The notes beneath the pieces are model-generated. The model did not search any database. It was not told the DNA's origin and saw only the letters and a program-made list of their open reading frames with translations. A program made the translations under genes and the position numbers. Shown one piece after another: positions 5,653 through 7,196 of a stretch of DNA of 7,196 bases. Position 1 is the stretch's first letter, and each line of letters starts with the position of its first letter. Source of the stretch: an uncultured Candidatus Melainabacteria bacterium (GTDB lineage Bacteria; Cyanobacteriota; Vampirovibrionia; Gastranaerophilales; Gastranaerophilaceae); NCBI GenBank assembly GCA_937891325.1, contig CALAFU010000302.1, forward strand, positions 1 to 7,196. The letters are read 5' to 3'.

Positions 5653-6918
5653 ATGGAAACACTAACTATTACAAACGAAATTAACGAAACTATCGAAAAT
5701 ATTTATAAATTTGCAAAGACAAATGACGCAATAAAAGATGATTACATTGAATACACAAAAACAATGGGAATCTACAATTCACCAGAGGAAGCGACAAAAG
5801 AATATTACATTCCATATATTTTTGAACGCAATATTCCAGAATTGAACAAAACTCCGTTAGAAGTTTTTAACGAAACTCAATCAAACGAAATTTCTAAATC
5901 TTTAACAAACTCTTTCACATCATTGTTTAGAATTAAAAGAGTTTTAAAAGGTGGTTTTGAAGTTTACAACGTAATCAACGAAAAAGATTACACTCTAAAT
6001 GCAACCTTCAAAATGACTGAATTCAGAGGTTTTGGTATTGGTCAATTCATCGTGGCAAGAGTTTTCAATTATCAAAACTCTTTCTACATAATTGAACTTA
6101 CAGGACATCTACCTGAAAGTAAAAAAGAAGATGCTATGCGTTACGCTATGGCAAAAATTATCCACGAGCCATATTTAGTTTACGAAGATAATGAACAAAA
6201 GGAAGAAGAAATTAAATCTAACATTGCAAAAATGTACGACAAATTTCAAGAAGCCTTCAAGACTGATGAAATAATTACAATGAACAAATTTGCTGATGAA
6301 ATTATTGGCGAGTTTAATGAATACGTTGAAAATGGCACACCTTTAAACCTTGACGGTAAAATTGAAGAACCAAAAGAATTAAAATATTTTGAAAGTGTTG
6401 AATTTGACAACGATTACGACAATTTTGTAGAAAAATCTTTGCAAGGTTTTTCATCACACAAAAAGCCTTATGATGTAGGCATTATCTATGATAAAGAAAA
6501 TGGCTTATACGTTGTACCATTCTACAAAACTTTAACAAAAATTTTAGAGGATAATTCTTTAGAAACAGTTGAAAACGCAAAAGATTGCATAAAATATTTT
6601 CTAACCTCAGACAAAATTTCTGACTCAATTTTGAAAAGAATTTATGCAAAATATCCAAACTTCCTAGAACTTGCAAATCAAGTTGAAGAAGTCAACTTAA
6701 CTTTTGATGAAATTTTGCGCAAATATAAAAAGATGTTTTTAACTCATAGAATTTATTCTCAAACTGCAATTTTGTATTCTTCAAGTGTGTTTACATCAAC
6801 AATTGACTCTGCAATAGAAAAAGAAGAAAAATCACAATACGACTACACAAATGTAGGCAGAAATGACCCTTGCCCTTGCGGTTCTGGCAAAAAATTCAAA
6901 CACTGTTGCGGAAGATAA
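5653..6918 (+). CDS. Uncharacterised protein with C-terminal SEC-C zinc motif
   Basis: I do not recognise this 421-residue protein as a whole. Its last residues are clear: NDPCPCGSGKKFKHCC (404-419) is a SEC-C motif, with zinc ligands C407, C409, C418 and C419 (or H417). The motif is known from the SecA C-terminus, where it contacts SecB and the ribosome, and it occurs on many other proteins as a metal-binding adaptor. The rest is soluble, rich in K, E, N and T, with no signal peptide or membrane segment. Residues 90-150 (FRIKRVLKGGFEVYNV to FIVARVFNYQNSFYIIEL) look beta-rich, as in a small barrel. Residues 155-235 and 320-400 look helical. The start has AGAGG (5642-5646) 6 nt upstream. It is divergent from ffh, so a link to the ribosome or protein targeting is conceivable but only inferred. 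The frame is intact and codon use resembles the neighbours. Confidence 0.85.
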   Translation: METLTITNEINETIENIYKFAKTNDAIKDDYIEYTKTMGIYNSPEEATKEYYIPYIFERNIPELNKTPLEVFNETQSNEISKSLTNSFTSLFRIKRVLKGGFEVYNVINEKDYTLNATFKMTEFRGFGIGQFIVARVFNYQNSFYIIELTGHLPESKKEDAMRYAMAKIIHEPYLVYEDNEQKEEEIKSNIAKMYDKFQEAFKTDEIITMNKFADEIIGEFNEYVENGTPLNLDGKIEEPKELKYFESVEFDNDYDNFVEKSLQGFSSHKKPYDVGIIYDKENGLYVVPFYKTLTKILEDNSLETVENAKDCIKYFLTSDKISDSILKRIYAKYPNFLELANQVEEVNLTFDEILRKYKKMFLTHRIYSQTAILYSSSVFTSTIDSAIEKEEKSQYDYTNVGRNDPCPCGSGKKFKHCCGR

Positions 6919-6933
6919 ACAATATAAATTTTA

Positions 6934-6962
6934 TTGATATATATTCCTTTTTGTGCTAATAT
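6934..6962 (+). promoter_or_regulatory. Promoter of the antirepressor-like gene
   Basis: TTGATA (6934-6939, five of six matches) and TAATAT (6957-6962) are separated by 17 nt, and TGC directly before TAATAT makes it an extended -10. Transcription would begin near 6969, leaving a leader of about 17 nt with AAGGA. The left arm of a perfect inverted repeat lies between the two hexamers, and the right arm covers the start point and the ribosome site. Confidence 0.55.
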
Positions 6963-6979
6963 TTTACACAAAAAGGAAT
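6943..6979. repeat. Perfect 13-bp inverted repeat around the -10 element (candidate operator)
   Basis: Arms ATTCCTTTTTGTG (6943-6955) and CACAAAAAGGAAT (6967-6979) are exact reverse complements, separated by 11 bp that contain the -10 hexamer. The arm centres are 24 bp apart, a little over two helical turns, which suits a dimer or pair of dimers that would block RNA polymerase. In any read-through RNA from the SEC-C gene the arms would pair and bury the AAGGA ribosome site (6973-6977), so the element could act at the DNA level, the RNA level, or both. It is not a classical terminator: no U-tract follows it on the plus strand. Confidence 0.65.
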
Positions 6980-6985
6980 TATTCT

Positions 6986-7196
6986 ATGGAAAACGAATTA
7001 AAATTATTTGAAGGTAAAAAAATACGTTCTCATTACGATGAAAATGAAGAAAAATGGTATTTTTCGGTTATTGATGTTGTTGCAATTCTTATTGAAAAAG
7101 ATTATCAAGGCGCAAGAAAATATTGGAAAGTTTTAAAAGGTAGGCTTATTGAAGAAGGTTTTAGTGAACTGGTAACAAATTGTTACCAGTTGAAAT
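6986..7196 (+). CDS. Bro-N / phage antirepressor-like protein, 3' end outside window
   Basis: ATG at 6986 opens 70 complete codons that run off the right edge. AAGGA (6973-6977) lies 8 nt upstream. The peptide (LKLFEGKKIRSHYDENEEKWYFSVIDVVAIL, then ARKYWKVLKGRL, then ELVTNCYQLK) matches the N-terminus of the Bro-N/antirepressor family. In that family a LFxxKxIRxxxDxxxxxWYFSVxDVVxxL motif and an ARKYWxxLKxRL motif precede a conserved LVTNCxQLK. Such proteins are DNA-binding and are typical of prophages and other mobile elements, although free-standing chromosomal copies occur. Their functions are mostly untested. Here the gene follows the SEC-C gene by 67 bp and has its own promoter and candidate operator. 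A 25-bp palindrome sits in its codons 61-69. Whether more phage genes follow cannot be seen. Confidence 0.82.
   Translation, partial: MENELKLFEGKKIRSHYDENEEKWYFSVIDVVAILIEKDYQGARKYWKVLKGRLIEEGFSELVTNCYQLK
7167..7191. repeat. Perfect 25-bp palindrome within the antirepressor-like coding sequence
   Basis: Arms AACTGGTAACAA (7167-7178) and TTGTTACCAGTT (7180-7191) are exact reverse complements around a single central A at 7179. The palindrome covers codons 61-69 (ELVTNCYQL). Its length makes chance unlikely for one short stretch. It could be a binding site for the encoded DNA-binding protein, an RNA hairpin within the message, or a by-product of the conserved peptide. Confidence 0.85.

Noticed and set aside
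6482..6676. Minus-strand open frame inside the SEC-C gene
   Set aside because: Shadow frame, Leu/Phe-rich, without ribosome site or recognisable motif.
6943..6979. Inverted repeat as a Rho-independent terminator of the SEC-C gene
   Set aside because: The stem is A+T-rich and is not followed by a U-tract. Its position around a good -10 element and a ribosome site fits regulation better.
1..7196. tRNA, rRNA, CRISPR, riboswitch, 4.5S RNA or insertion sequence
   Set aside because: No cloverleaf, regular spaced repeats, SRP RNA-like GC-rich hairpin near ffh, transposase or terminal repeats could be found by eye.

Overview
This is an AT-rich bacterial chromosome window, roughly one-third G+C by eye, densely packed with genes. 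The best guess for the host is a non-photosynthetic relative of the cyanobacteria (Melainabacteria/Vampirovibrionia, Gastranaerophilales type). Two things suggest this. The N-terminus of Ffh has cyanobacterial-looking wording (LREIRRALLEADVNL, then a GVxPxQQxxKIVxDELV pattern). There is also a group 3 sigma factor of the SigB/SigF type directly in front of a prepilin peptidase. The assignment rests on remembered family patterns, not on a search. All genes read with the standard code.

Layout. (1) 1-865, minus strand: the first 288 codons of a gene that runs off the left edge. It has a ~265-residue N-terminal extension with a HIRAN-like stretch, then the first motif of a DHH-family (NrnA-like) phosphoesterase. 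(2) 866-1132: divergent intergenic region with an extended -10 promoter for the next gene. (3) 1133-2910, plus strand: a two-gene operon, a SigF-like sigma factor (TTG start) followed after 2 bp by a type IV prepilin peptidase. (4) 2907-4082, minus strand: an ECF sigma factor and, 21 bp downstream, a membrane-anchored zinc-finger anti-sigma factor whose stop overlaps the prepilin peptidase stop. (5) 4169-5536, minus strand: ffh, the SRP GTPase. (6) 5653-6918, plus strand, divergent from ffh: an unrecognised 421-residue protein ending in a SEC-C zinc motif. (7) 6986 to the right edge: the first 70 codons of a Bro-N/phage-antirepressor-like gene, with an inverted repeat built around its promoter and a perfect 25-bp palindrome inside its coding sequence.

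How the genes fit together. The SigF-like/prepilin peptidase pair looks like a regulator coupled to type IV pilin processing; cyanobacterial SigF is known to control pilin expression. The ECF/anti-sigma pair is a self-contained envelope-type signalling module. Ffh and the SEC-C protein may both act at the ribosome, but only Ffh is certain. The antirepressor-like gene at the right edge could mark the start of a mobile or prophage-derived segment. The least expected signals are the HIRAN-like/DHH fusion, the duplicated anti-sigma domain with a metal-free second copy, and the two symmetric DNA elements at the antirepressor gene. No tRNA, rRNA, CRISPR array or insertion sequence is visible, and no intergenic gap exceeds 300 bp.
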